Source: Loktanella sp. M215
Lineage (GTDB): Bacteria > Pseudomonadota > Alphaproteobacteria > Rhodobacterales > Rhodobacteraceae
Direction of reading: 5' to 3'
Length of the DNA: 64,000 nucleotides
Assembly (NCBI RefSeq): GCF_021735925.1
Contig: NZ_WMEA01000001.1
Coordinates: 3,006,001-3,070,000, forward strand
The position numbers were made by a program, and so were the translations under genes. Shown here in pieces: positions 16,198 through 24,159 of the stretch (positions are counted from its first letter, which is position 1; every line of letters starts with the position of its first letter). Under the pieces are notes generated by a model. It did not search any database. It worked only from the letters and a program-made list of their open reading frames with translations, and was not told the origin of the DNA.

Positions 16198-17530
16198 GAC
16201 GAGTTCCTTTTTTACCGCCATCAGGGTGTGGCTTATCGGGCTGTTGTCAAGCGTGACGCTTGGCCTGCTCACGCTCGCGTCACCGGCGCGCGCCCACGAG
16301 GTTTTGCCGTCGATCACGGACATGACGCAGGACGGGTCGGTGCTGGTCTTCGACATGCGCCTGAATATCGAAAGCTTTCTGGCGGGGATCGATCAGGACA
16401 CGGTCACGGATACCGCAGAATCGGCCCAGGCCGCGACCTATGACCAGTTGCGCGCCTTGCCCGCAGATCAGCTTGACGCGCGGTTCCGCGACTTCTGGCC
16501 CGACATGGCTAAGAACATCACCGTGCAGGCAGGCGAGGACCGTCTGGCATTGACCCTGACCGCAGTGCAGGCGGCAGACGTCGGCGACGAGAGCATCGCG
16601 CGCCTGTCCGATGTCCAGTTCACCGCAGCCTTGCCGGAGGGGGCCGACAGCGTGCAGGTCGGCTGGATCCGGCCCTACGGCACGCTGGTCGTGCGCCAGA
16701 TGGGCGTCGACGATCCTTACGACGGCTTCCTCGAGGCCGGTCAGATGTCAGACCCAATCACGCTGACCGGCGGGAACGCCATGGGCGCTGCGGCGACGTT
16801 CTTTGCCTACGTGCCGACAGGGTTCGACCATATCGTGCCGCTGGGCGTCGATCACATCCTCTTCGTGCTGGGGCTGTTCTTTCTGTCCTCGCATCTGAAG
16901 CCGCTCTTGTGGCAGGTCAGCGCCTTCACGCTGGCGCATACGATCACGCTGGCGCTTGCGGCGCTTGGATACGTCACCGTCCCCGCTGCAATCGTAGAGC
17001 CGCTGATCGCCCTTTCGATCGCCTATGTTGCGGTCGAGAACATCTTTCTGCGGACCCTGTCGCCGTGGCGACCCTTCGTCATCTTCGGCTTCGGTCTGTT
17101 GCACGGGCTGGGGTTCGCATCCGTCCTCGCGCAGTTCGGCCTGCCAGAGGCGAATTTCGTGCCCGCGCTGATCGGCTTCAATATCGGCGTGGAAATCGGT
17201 CAGCTTTGCGTGATCGCGGTGGCCTATCTCTGCGTCTACATGGCGCGTGAATACAGTGAAAAGGGCGAGCGGAGCGCCACGGCGGCGGCACTTTACATGG
17301 CAGCAGCAGCAGTCGTGCTGGCCATCGCGATCCCACTGTCGATCTGGGCGCCGGACCTGCTGGGCGATCTGCTGCCCTTGCTGGGGATCATCGCGGTCAT
17401 GCTGGGGCTCTCGGCGGCGGCGGTGAACGTGGGGCAATACGACACCTATACCACCATGGTCGCGATGCCCGCGTCCGTGCTGATCGCGCTGGTTGCCGTC
17501 TACTGGGTGATCGAACGCGTCTTCCTCTAG
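16196..17530 (+). CDS. HupE/UreJ-family membrane protein
   Basis: A 444-residue protein: signal peptide (about 1-33, ending SPARA), a 150-residue periplasmic region starting HEV, then a membrane domain of about seven helices. The transport signature 'GFDHIVPLGVDHILFVLG' and 'FTLAHTITLALA' is rich in His and Asp, as in HupE/UreJ nickel permeases. With the divergent DUF4198 gene it suggests metal (nickel or cobalt) uptake, but the metal is inferred. The start is uncertain: ATG 16196 shares bases with the divergent start and has only AGGG upstream; GTG 16226-16228 inside the signal peptide is a weaker option. Confidence 0.8.
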   Translation: MTSSFFTAIRVWLIGLLSSVTLGLLTLASPARAHEVLPSITDMTQDGSVLVFDMRLNIESFLAGIDQDTVTDTAESAQAATYDQLRALPADQLDARFRDFWPDMAKNITVQAGEDRLALTLTAVQAADVGDESIARLSDVQFTAALPEGADSVQVGWIRPYGTLVVRQMGVDDPYDGFLEAGQMSDPITLTGGNAMGAAATFFAYVPTGFDHIVPLGVDHILFVLGLFFLSSHLKPLLWQVSAFTLAHTITLALAALGYVTVPAAIVEPLIALSIAYVAVENIFLRTLSPWRPFVIFGFGLLHGLGFASVLAQFGLPEANFVPALIGFNIGVEIGQLCVIAVAYLCVYMAREYSEKGERSATAAALYMAAAAVVLAIAIPLSIWAPDLLGDLLPLLGIIAVMLGLSAAAVNVGQYDTYTTMVAMPASVLIALVAVYWVIERVFL

Positions 17531-17534
17531 GCTC

Positions 17535-17563
17535 TTGCCAGCGTGCGCGCCCTGTCATATAGG
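17535..17563 (+). promoter_or_regulatory. Probable rpsB promoter
   Basis: TTGCCA (17535-17540) and TATAGG (17558-17563) are 17 bases apart, 121 bases before the rpsB start. The leader between them and the gene is GC-rich and could bear ribosomal-protein feedback structure, but I see no motif I can name. Confidence 0.45.
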
Positions 17564-17683
17564 CCGCGCACGTAATCCCGCAGGCGGGGGCGGGTGAGAC
17601 GGGGAGAAATCCCGCATCATCCACCGGTTGGACCACAAAGGTCTGATACCCCCGCCGAGGCTAAACCGGAAAAGGATAAGACC

Positions 17684-18463
17684 ATGGCTCTTCCCGAGTT
17701 CTCCATGCGTCAGCTGCTTGAAGCTGGCGTTCACTTCGGCCACCAGACCGCCCGTTGGAACCCCAAGATGGGTGAATACATCTACGGCGCGCGCAACGGC
17801 ATCCACATCATGGACCTGACGCAGACCGTTCCGATGCTGGATCAGGCCCTGCAGGTCATCCGTGACACCGTCGCCAAGGGCGGCCGCATCCTGTTCGTCG
17901 GCACCAAGCGTCAGGCGCAGGCCCCGATCAAGGACGCTGCAGAGAAATCCGCACAGTTCTACATGAACCACCGCTGGCTGGGCGGCACGCTGACCAACTG
18001 GCAGACCGTGTCCCAGTCGATCAACCGTCTGAAGCAGATCGACGAAGCCTCTGAAAACGGCTTTGCCGGCCTGACCAAGAAAGAGCGTCTTGGCATGGAA
18101 CGCGAGCAGGGCAAGCTGACGGCATCGCTGGGCGGCATCCGCGAAATGGGCGGCGTGCCCGACCTGATCTTCGTCATCGACGTGAACAAGGAAGACCTTG
18201 CGATCCTTGAAGCGCAGAAGCTGGGCATCCCCGTCGTGGCCGTGGTCGATACCAACTGCAGCCCCAAGGGCGTTGACTATGTCATCCCCGGCAACGACGA
18301 CGCCGCCCGTGCGATCCAGCTGTATTGCGATCTGGCCGCCCGCGCCGCCCTTGACGGCATGAGCGCGCAGCTTGGCGCCGCCGGCGTCGACATGGGTGCC
18401 ATGGAAGAGCTGATGGCCGAAGAAGAGGCCGCTGGGCAGCAAACCGCAGCCGCCGACGCGTAA
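17684..18463 (+). CDS. rpsB: 30S ribosomal protein S2
   Basis: The 259-residue S2 opens with [20 protein letters not shown] and contains '[20 protein letters not shown]' and '[21 protein letters not shown]', all diagnostic. It joins the small subunit near the platform and is needed for S1 binding. AAAGGA precedes the ATG; the open frame extends to 17594 without meaning. It is first in the conserved rpsB-tsf operon. Confidence 0.98.
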   Translation: MALPEFSMRQLLEAGVHFGHQTARWNPKMGEYIYGARNGIHIMDLTQTVPMLDQALQVIRDTVAKGGRILFVGTKRQAQAPIKDAAEKSAQFYMNHRWLGGTLTNWQTVSQSINRLKQIDEASENGFAGLTKKERLGMEREQGKLTASLGGIREMGGVPDLIFVIDVNKEDLAILEAQKLGIPVVAVVDTNCSPKGVDYVIPGNDDAARAIQLYCDLAARAALDGMSAQLGAAGVDMGAMEELMAEEEAAGQQTAAADA

Positions 18464-18489
18464 GCGTTACGGACCGGCACGATAAGACA

Positions 18490-18516
18490 GGGCAGGGGTG
18501 TACAGCACCTCTGCCC
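18490..18516 (+). other. Hairpin between rpsB and tsf
   Basis: GGGCAGGGGTG (18490-18500) pairs with CACCTCTGCCC (18506-18516), 10 of 11 positions, loop of five. Only three Ts follow. It may give partial termination or RNA protection between rpsB and tsf, which are often expressed at different levels. Confidence 0.45.
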
Positions 18517-18552
18517 GTTTCAAATGAATTCCCCCTATTCAGGAGAGTGAAC

Positions 18553-19425
18553 ATGGCAATCACCGCTTCAATGGTCAAAGAACTGCGCGAATCCACCGGC
18601 GCAGGCATGATGGACGCGAAAAAAGCGCTGACCGAAACCGACGGCGACATGGAAGCCGCGGTCGACTGGCTGCGCACCAAGGGTCTGGCCAAGGCCGCCA
18701 AGAAATCCGGCCGCACGGCTGCCGAGGGCCTCGTTGCCGTGGCGACCGAAGGTGGCAAGGGCGTTGCTGTCGAAGTGAACTCGGAAACCGACTTCGTCGG
18801 CAAGAACTCCGACTTCCAGACGATGGTCAGCAAGATCGCAACCGCCGCCATCGCCGTGGAAACGGTCGAGGACCTGAAGGCCACTTCTGTCGACGGCAAG
18901 ACCATCGAGCAGACCGTGACCGACGCCATCGCCATCATCGGCGAGAACATGTCCGTGCGCCGCATGGCGACCGTGCATGGCAGCAACGTCGTGTCCTACG
19001 TCCACAACTCGGTCGCACCCGGCATGGGCAGCATCGGCGTTCTGGTCGGTTTCGACGGTGACAACGAAGGCTTTGCCCGTCAGGTAGCCATGCACATCGC
19101 CGCCGCCAACCCGGCCGCCCTGGGCGAAGCCGATCTGGACCCCGCCGTGGTCGAAAAGGAAAAGTCCGTGCAGATGGACATCGCCCGCGAGTCCGGCAAG
19201 CCGGAAGCTGTGATCGAGAAGATGATCGTCGGCCGCATGGCGAAGTTCATGGCCGAATCGACCCTGATGGGTCAGGCCTTCGTCGTGAACCCCGACCTGA
19301 CCGTCGAGAAGGCCGCCGAAGAAGCCGGCATCAAGATCACCGGTTTCGTGCGTCTGGAAGTGGGTGAAGGCATCGAAGTCGAGAAGGAAGACTTCGCCGC
19401 CGAGGTCGCCAAGCTGAAGGGCTAA
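18553..19425 (+). CDS. tsf: Elongation factor Ts
   Basis: The 290-residue nucleotide-exchange factor for EF-Tu. The UBA-like N-terminus '[20 protein letters not shown]' and the core '[16 protein letters not shown]' contact region (TDFV) are intact. AGGAG lies just upstream of the ATG at 18553. A GTG two codons earlier is open but less well spaced. A strong terminator follows at 19448. Confidence 0.98.
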   Translation: MAITASMVKELRESTGAGMMDAKKALTETDGDMEAAVDWLRTKGLAKAAKKSGRTAAEGLVAVATEGGKGVAVEVNSETDFVGKNSDFQTMVSKIATAAIAVETVEDLKATSVDGKTIEQTVTDAIAIIGENMSVRRMATVHGSNVVSYVHNSVAPGMGSIGVLVGFDGDNEGFARQVAMHIAAANPAALGEADLDPAVVEKEKSVQMDIARESGKPEAVIEKMIVGRMAKFMAESTLMGQAFVVNPDLTVEKAAEEAGIKITGFVRLEVGEGIEVEKEDFAAEVAKLKG

Positions 19426-19447
19426 TATCTCAGTCAGGACTAATAGG

Positions 19448-19478
19448 GCGCGCCGGAGGTTTCTTCGGCGCGCTTTTT
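19448..19478 (+). terminator. Terminator of the rpsB-tsf operon
   Basis: GCGCGCCG (19448-19455) and CGGCGCGC (19466-19473) form an 8-bp stem, followed by TTTTT (19474-19478). It begins 22 bases after the tsf stop. Confidence 0.9.
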
Positions 19479-19504
19479 CGTGGGTTGTGCGTGGGGCAGG
19501 GGTT

Positions 19505-19585
19505 TCGGTTTGCCTGTCGCAAACCGACAGTGCGGGGGGCGTTGCCCCCCGCATCCCCCAAAGTATTTGCGACCAGAAGAAGGGG
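19505..19585 (+). repeat. Roseobacter intergenic repeat, copy B, with an extra hairpin in front
   Basis: Two perfect 9-bp hairpins stand in series: TCGGTTTGC/GCAAACCGA (19505-19527) and GCGGGGGGC/GCCCCCCGC (19532-19552). The second is the repeat's own hairpin and is followed by CCCCC, AAGTATTTGCGACC and AGAAGAAGGGG to 19585. It lies between two convergent operons (tsf and ktrB), after a regular terminator, so it is not needed for termination of tsf. Confidence 0.7.
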
Positions 19586-19618
19586 GGCGCGGCATACCGT
19601 GACCACCTCGGGGTTTGG

Positions 19619-20968
19619 TCAACCCAGATATATCTGCCCGGCGGGGTAGCGCACGCGCGGGACGCTGCGTGTGGCGAGGAAGAAGCCAATCGTCAGCGGG
19701 CCGACCCGGCCGATGAACATCATGATCATGATGAGGGTGAGGCCGAAGGTGTCGAGCTGACCAGTGGCGCCGCGCGACAGGCCGACGGTGCCGAAGGCGG
19801 AGGTGACCTCGAACATCAGGTCGAGGAAATTGCCGTCGTGGCTGATCGAGACCGCGAACAGGCCGAGCGCCACCAGCAGCATGCTGACGGTGGTCAGGGC
19901 CATGACCTTCATGATCTCTTCCATCTTGAGGCTGCGCCCGAAGACGTGCAGCGTGGTCGTGCGCCGAAAGAAGGCGCCGGTGGCCAGCACCAGTACGATG
20001 AGTGTCGTGACCTTGATGCCGCCGGCGGTCGAGGTGCTACCGCCGCCGACCAGCATCAACATCATCGTCATCAGCGTCGTGCTGTCGTGCATGGCGGCGG
20101 TGTTTATCGTGTTGAACCCGGCGGTGCGCGGTGTCACCGCCTGAAACCAGCTGGCCCAGAGCTTGGCCCCGGTGGTGGGCAAACCGCCCAGCGTGCCCGG
20201 ATTTGTCCATTCCAGCGTGGCGAAGGTGACGAAGCCCCAGACGATCAGCCCCGCGGTGCCAACCAGCATCAGCTTGGAATGCAATGTCAGGCGAGACCAG
20301 TGACGTTTCTGATAGATGTCGCCGACGACGATGAAGCCAAGACCGCCGAGGATGAACAGGGCAGGGATCACGATATTCACCACCGGATCGTCGACATAGA
20401 GGCTGAGGCTGCCGGGAAAGAGCGCGAAGCCTGCGTTGTTGAAGGCCGAGACCGAATGGAATGCCGCGTACCACAGGCCCTGCGCCCAGCCGAACTGTGG
20501 CACCCAGACCCAGGCCAGCGCCAGCAGGCCCACCGCCTCGCACAGCAAAGCGACCGAGAAGATGATCCGCACCAGTACGGTCAGGTTGTTCAGCGCCGTC
20601 TGGTTCAGATCCTCGCGCAGGATCAGGCGTTGCGGCATGCCGATCGGAATGCCCATCGCCGACAGGACCAGCACGGCGAATGTCATCAGGCCAAGGCCGC
20701 CCAGCTGGATCAGGACCATGATCACCGCCTCGCCGAAGAAGCTGAAGGTCGTGCCGATGTCCACCGTCGACAGGCCCGTCACCGTGACCGCCGAGGTCGA
20801 GATGAAGAGTGCTGTGAACAGGCTGATCGGCTCTTGCGTCGAGACCGGCAGCCACAGCAGCAGACCGCCCACGATGACCGAACCAAGGTACAGCAGCGAC
20901 AGTACCGCCGGCGGCGGGATGCGAAGGCTTTGCAGGCCGAACCGGCCGCGGGCGCGTTTCAGCTCCAT
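19619..20968 (-). CDS. Potassium uptake protein, TrkH/KtrB type
   Basis: A 449-residue potassium channel-like subunit with the repeated M1-P-M2 design; pore loops are seen at 'STSAVTVTGLSTVD', 'SVSAFNNAGFALF', 'AVTPRTAGFNTI' and 'VTSAFGTVGLSRG', each with the filter glycine. The length is nearer KtrB than TrkH. It follows ktrA with a 4-base gap on the same strand. The start at ATG 20968 matches the family; the frame upstream to 21154 is the ktrA shadow. Driven by sodium or proton gradient with the regulatory RCK subunit. Confidence 0.92.
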   Translation of the reverse strand: MELKRARGRFGLQSLRIPPPAVLSLLYLGSVIVGGLLLWLPVSTQEPISLFTALFISTSAVTVTGLSTVDIGTTFSFFGEAVIMVLIQLGGLGLMTFAVLVLSAMGIPIGMPQRLILREDLNQTALNNLTVLVRIIFSVALLCEAVGLLALAWVWVPQFGWAQGLWYAAFHSVSAFNNAGFALFPGSLSLYVDDPVVNIVIPALFILGGLGFIVVGDIYQKRHWSRLTLHSKLMLVGTAGLIVWGFVTFATLEWTNPGTLGGLPTTGAKLWASWFQAVTPRTAGFNTINTAAMHDSTTLMTMMLMLVGGGSTSTAGGIKVTTLIVLVLATGAFFRRTTTLHVFGRSLKMEEIMKVMALTTVSMLLVALGLFAVSISHDGNFLDLMFEVTSAFGTVGLSRGATGQLDTFGLTLIMIMMFIGRVGPLTIGFFLATRSVPRVRYPAGQIYLG

Positions 20969-20972
20969 CGTG

Positions 20973-21635
20973 TCAAAGGCTCGCGGCGAAGTCGCGCAGA
21001 TCCTTGCGCTGGCCCAGCAGCAGCAGCAGATCGTCACGCTGCAGGGTGCAGCCGGATCCGTCCTGACCCACGAACTCTGTGCCGCGCATGACACCGACAC
21101 AGCGCAGGTCGTAATCCTTGGTGTGCGGCAGCTCGGACAGCCTGCGGCCCTCAAGGCTTTCGGGGATACGGAAGTTCACCACGTGGTAGCCATTGCCAAG
21201 GCTGACGTAGTCGCGCACCAGCGGGTTGTGCATGACCTGCGCGATGTGCTGGCCGACCTCGGCCTCTGGCTGGATGACGCGGTCGACGCCCAGTTTCAGC
21301 AAGATGCGGTGGTGGGTCTTGGTGCGGGCCTTGGCCCAGACTGTCGGCACACCGATCAGCTTGAGGTTCATGACCGCGACGATCGACGCCTCCAGATCGT
21401 CGCCCATGGCCACGAGGGCCACGTCGCAATCACTGATCCCGGCCTCGCGCAGGGCGGTGTCGTCGCGGGCATCCACGATCATCGCCTGAGAGATCTTTTC
21501 GACCATGTTCGCCACGGCCTGTTCGTCCGTATCCACGCCGATCACATGATTGCCGAACCGCGCCAGCTCCGTTCCGACGGTGCTGCCGAAGATGCCCAGA
21601 CCGACGATGCCGAACGTCCGTTTACCCTGTGCCAT
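20973..21635 (-). CDS. Potassium uptake regulatory subunit, TrkA/KtrA type
   Basis: A 220-residue peripheral protein: RCK_N Rossmann domain with GLGIFG (G12, G14, G17) and acidic residue ending strand 2 (VIGVDTD) for nucleotide, then RCK_C from about 140. It gates the TrkH/KtrB subunit encoded right after it. A single RCK pair means KtrA rather than the duplicated enterobacterial TrkA. The start at 21635 keeps GGAAAG upstream and the usual short N-terminus. Confidence 0.93.
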   Translation of the reverse strand: MAQGKRTFGIVGLGIFGSTVGTELARFGNHVIGVDTDEQAVANMVEKISQAMIVDARDDTALREAGISDCDVALVAMGDDLEASIVAVMNLKLIGVPTVWAKARTKTHHRILLKLGVDRVIQPEAEVGQHIAQVMHNPLVRDYVSLGNGYHVVNFRIPESLEGRRLSELPHTKDYDLRCVGVMRGTEFVGQDGSGCTLQRDDLLLLLGQRKDLRDFAASL

Positions 21636-21862
21636 GCGCGCTTTCCGAAACCTGCTGTTCATCGGCAAGCTATAGCATTGGCGGGTGGTGAAAAGGGCGA
21701 AGCGGCAAAAGACTGCACTGCGTGCACAGTGCAGCCCGCCATGCGGCCCGGACCGGAGAGCCTGATAATTGTCAGGTTGCACGGCCCGGATGTCCGGCGA
21801 GGCCTAAGGCCCATTGATTGCCGAACGTGGTAACCCTGCCGCTTGACGTAGCGTAATGAAAG

Positions 21863-22648
21863 TCAGGTTTTCCTGACCTCGTGGTCAATCTTTGACCGGA
21901 CGACAAACATCTGGTTCGAAAAGGCGGCCTTCAACACCGCCTGGGCGGTTGTTTCCACGCCAAGGGCAGACCGGGCCAGACGCAGGTGTTTTTCCACCGT
22001 GGCCGGGGTCCGGTTCAGCAAGGTCGCGATATCCTGTGTCGTCTTGCCGTCACCGGTCCATTGCAGGACTTCCAGCTGGCGCGGCGTCAATGGCCGGTGA
22101 CCGGACTGCGGCAGGGTCATCAGCTTCAGGTGCATCACGTTGTTGAGGATCACCAGTTCGGTCTGATGATCGCGCCAGATTGCGTCGATCTCGGCCTGGG
22201 ACCGGCCGGGACCTGCGGCCAGCGCGATGGCGGCTGCGGTGCGGTCGGACGCCGTGGGAAAGCTGATCGTCACACCGGCGGTGATGCCAAACTTCTGGTT
22301 GAAGGCCAGCACCTCCATTTCGCGCTGCGACAGCGCGTGGCGCTCGACCATCGACCTGATGATCTGCCAGCTTGTCTGCTGACCCGGATGATCCAGCGCC
22401 CAACGGACCATCGGCGCATGATGGATGTGACCCAGACCGACGTAGTCGCGCATGTAGCCGTCCGGGTAGGTTGTCAGCACGGTCCAGTCCAGCGGATCGC
22501 CCAGTGACGTCGGGCTCAGATACCGCGTGCAGCCGTACAGCAGATGATCGAAACCAAAGCTCTGCATTGCGGCGCAATGGCGGTGCCACAAGACTTGATC
22601 TGTCTTGGCACCAGTCAGTGCGTCCAGATGCGCAATCAAATCGGTCAT
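21863..22648 (-). CDS. LuxR-type regulator with autoinducer-binding-like domain (solo)
   Basis: A 261-residue regulator: N-terminal autoinducer-binding fold (about 15-165) and C-terminal GerE/LuxR helix-turn-helix (about 185-245, 'PLTPRQLEVLQWTGDGKTTQDIA' region with 'LNRTPATVEKHL'). The ligand-domain Asp that contacts the acyl-homoserine lactone amide in TraR (Asp-Pro) is Ala78-Pro79 here, in HIHHAPMVRWAL. No luxI-like synthase is adjacent. It may sense another molecule or none. It borders a disturbed region with IS remnants to its right. Confidence 0.85.
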   Translation of the reverse strand: MTDLIAHLDALTGAKTDQVLWHRHCAAMQSFGFDHLLYGCTRYLSPTSLGDPLDWTVLTTYPDGYMRDYVGLGHIHHAPMVRWALDHPGQQTSWQIIRSMVERHALSQREMEVLAFNQKFGITAGVTISFPTASDRTAAAIALAAGPGRSQAEIDAIWRDHQTELVILNNVMHLKLMTLPQSGHRPLTPRQLEVLQWTGDGKTTQDIATLLNRTPATVEKHLRLARSALGVETTAQAVLKAAFSNQMFVVRSKIDHEVRKT

Positions 22649-22872
22649 GACGGGATTACCGGCATGTTTCGGTGGCGCGGGATATGACGCTCAACACAGA
22701 TCACGACAGAAAGATAAACTGGATCGGGGTATCGACGCAATGAAACGGTTGCTGCGTATGTTTCTCTTTTTAACATAATACTGATTACACGCATCAGTAC
22801 ATGCTGCGCGACACATTCTCATCTCGGTTCCGAAAAATCCCCTATCCCGCTGGAAAGCAAGAAGAACGCAAG
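22649..22872. other. Intergenic, AT-richer than the surroundings
   Basis: Upstream of the LuxR-type gene. It includes runs such as TTTCTCTTTTTAACATAATACTG with lower GC than the flanks. No gene, no clear operator. It may hold the regulator's promoter and the left edge of the IS30-like remnant. Confidence 0.4.
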
Positions 22873-23231
22873 ATGGCCCACACTGCGTTGAGTGCGCGCG
22901 CACCACGCACGATCAAGGAGATGTCGCGCGCCAGAAACCTGTAACCGCAATCGTGACTGAGATCTGCCGGCATCATGCGACAGTGTGTCGCGAGATCAAC
23001 CGGAACCGATATGTCGGCGATGAGCTGCCAAAATTGATTGGTGGCGATGAACTGCCAAAATTGATTAGTTACGACGGCATGGCTGGGCCATTCCACGTTG
23101 ATAACACGTTCAGTTATTTCGAGGCGCTGGCAAGTTATCTTCTCAAACACGGCCGTCCAAGCCAGAGTTGCATGACGCGGCGAAACGCGCAGCGGCGGCA
23201 CAGATACAATCCGAAAGCTGACATCCGATGA
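22873..23231 (+). pseudogene. Frameshifted N-terminal remnant of an IS30-family transposase
   Basis: Two frames join into one IS30-like N-terminus: 'LSARAPRTIKEMSRAR' from the ATG at 22873, then, after a one-base shift near 22937, 'KPVTAIVTEICRHHATVCREINRNR', which is the helix-turn-helix of IS30 transposases (compare ...STxxREIxRN). Restoring one A in the AAA run at 22935-22937 would give R-K-P-V-T-A-I in one frame. Downstream the peptide GDELPKLI is duplicated, and the DDE catalytic domain is missing. The element is dead. Family assignment comes from motif memory, not a search. Confidence 0.55.
23016..23069 (+). repeat. 27-bp tandem duplication inside the transposase remnant
   Basis: Positions 23016-23042 and 23043-23069 are 27-base units differing at two positions (both G to A). 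Being nine codons, the duplication keeps frame and repeats GDELPKLI. The few differences suggest a fairly recent slippage event. Confidence 0.9.
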
Positions 23232-23365
23232 TTTGGCCAGAGGTCTGCTATGCGGACAAAGCCGACCTTGTCCAACACTACATTAATGTCCGCTTAAAAA
23301 ACTGTCCAAAATGTTCGTTGCCGGATGCTTCGCAGGTCGACCAACGCCATCTCTGCACCTCTGCG

Positions 23366-23812
23366 CTAAGGTGAGTTGACGAGTTTGCAAGTCGCATGCT
23401 GAGACTCGATTGTTAGGGTGTATTTGCAAAACGAAATTGCCGTAAATCCCGATGCGTTAGGAATATCCCTCCGTGCGCCGAGGTCGATGAGGATTAGCGC
23501 CGCGGCGGCCAAGTTCCCGTCTATGGCGTGATGAAGGGGTGTGCGGCCATCAATATCCTGATGGTTTAAATCAGCACCATGTTTGAAGGCCTGCTCAATA
23601 GCGTCAAGATTTGAGTTGTTCAAGATCGCTGAATGAACTGCATTCTGCCCCCTTTCAGATACATATTGCGCTATTTCGGACTCGGGTTTTAATAATAGAT
23701 AGTCCGCTAGCTCTGCCCTGTCGAATGTTGCAAATGCTCTGGCAGTTCCAAGATCATCAGCAAGGCAAGCGCTTGTTGACAGCAATATTATTGTTGTGAT
23801 CAGGCGAAGCAT
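23366..23812 (-). CDS. Exported ankyrin-repeat protein
   Basis: A 148-residue protein with a signal-like N-terminus (MLRLITTIILLSTSACLADD) and two to three ankyrin units in the second half: 'GQNAVHSAILNNSNLDAI', 'DGRTPLHHAIDGNLAAAALIL' and 'ASGFTAISFCKY'. The gene is clearly AT-richer than the core genes around it and uses rarer codons (TTA, AGA, ATA), suggesting transfer. AGGA precedes the ATG at 23812; the frame upstream to 23854 lacks a site. Its partner is unknown; short ankyrin proteins sometimes act as immunity or binding proteins, which is only a guess here. Confidence 0.72.
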   Translation of the reverse strand: MLRLITTIILLSTSACLADDLGTARAFATFDRAELADYLLLKPESEIAQYVSERGQNAVHSAILNNSNLDAIEQAFKHGADLNHQDIDGRTPLHHAIDGNLAAAALILIDLGARRDIPNASGFTAISFCKYTLTIESQHATCKLVNSP

Positions 23813-24159
23813 GATGCGTAATTCCTGTATCAGATCAAAGGTCTCGAACAACATTACCTAATGCTGCCACATCTCTTGTTTCAAGCAAATTTGCTGGCTT
23901 AAGATTGCTAGCTGTGTCCTGAGAGCCGCCATTCGCTACGTAGCAGAACTCTCATAAAGTGGGCTCCTTCCGGACCTTCGCTGCGTCTAGCCCGAACGTC
24001 CGCTTGGCGATCCCACAAGGCTTATCATCTCATCCCTGCGATATTTGAACTCGAATGGCTTCAGCCTCAGTGCCGTCACCACTCTTGGTGGCATGCCTGC
24101 CTTTCACAGCGGCTGACATGTCCGGAGGGTTGCAACAGAAGAAGTCCGCGGCCTGCCCC
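23813..24159. other. Intergenic region without recognised gene
   Basis: Between the ankyrin gene and the phosphotransferase gene. Mixed composition. I see no start-coding frame with a ribosome site, no tRNA, and no intrinsic terminator. Together with 22649-23365 it forms the only low-coding-density patch of the window, likely a scar of past insertions. Confidence 0.5.

Noticed and set aside
19487..21091. Plus-strand open frame of 534 codons opposite ktrB
   Set aside because: Crosses the repeat region, a low-complexity His/Asp/Gln-rich shadow of the potassium transporter gene.
22691..22906. Short minus-strand frame in the AT-rich gap
   Set aside because: No ribosome site or family pattern, and overlaps the transposase remnant.
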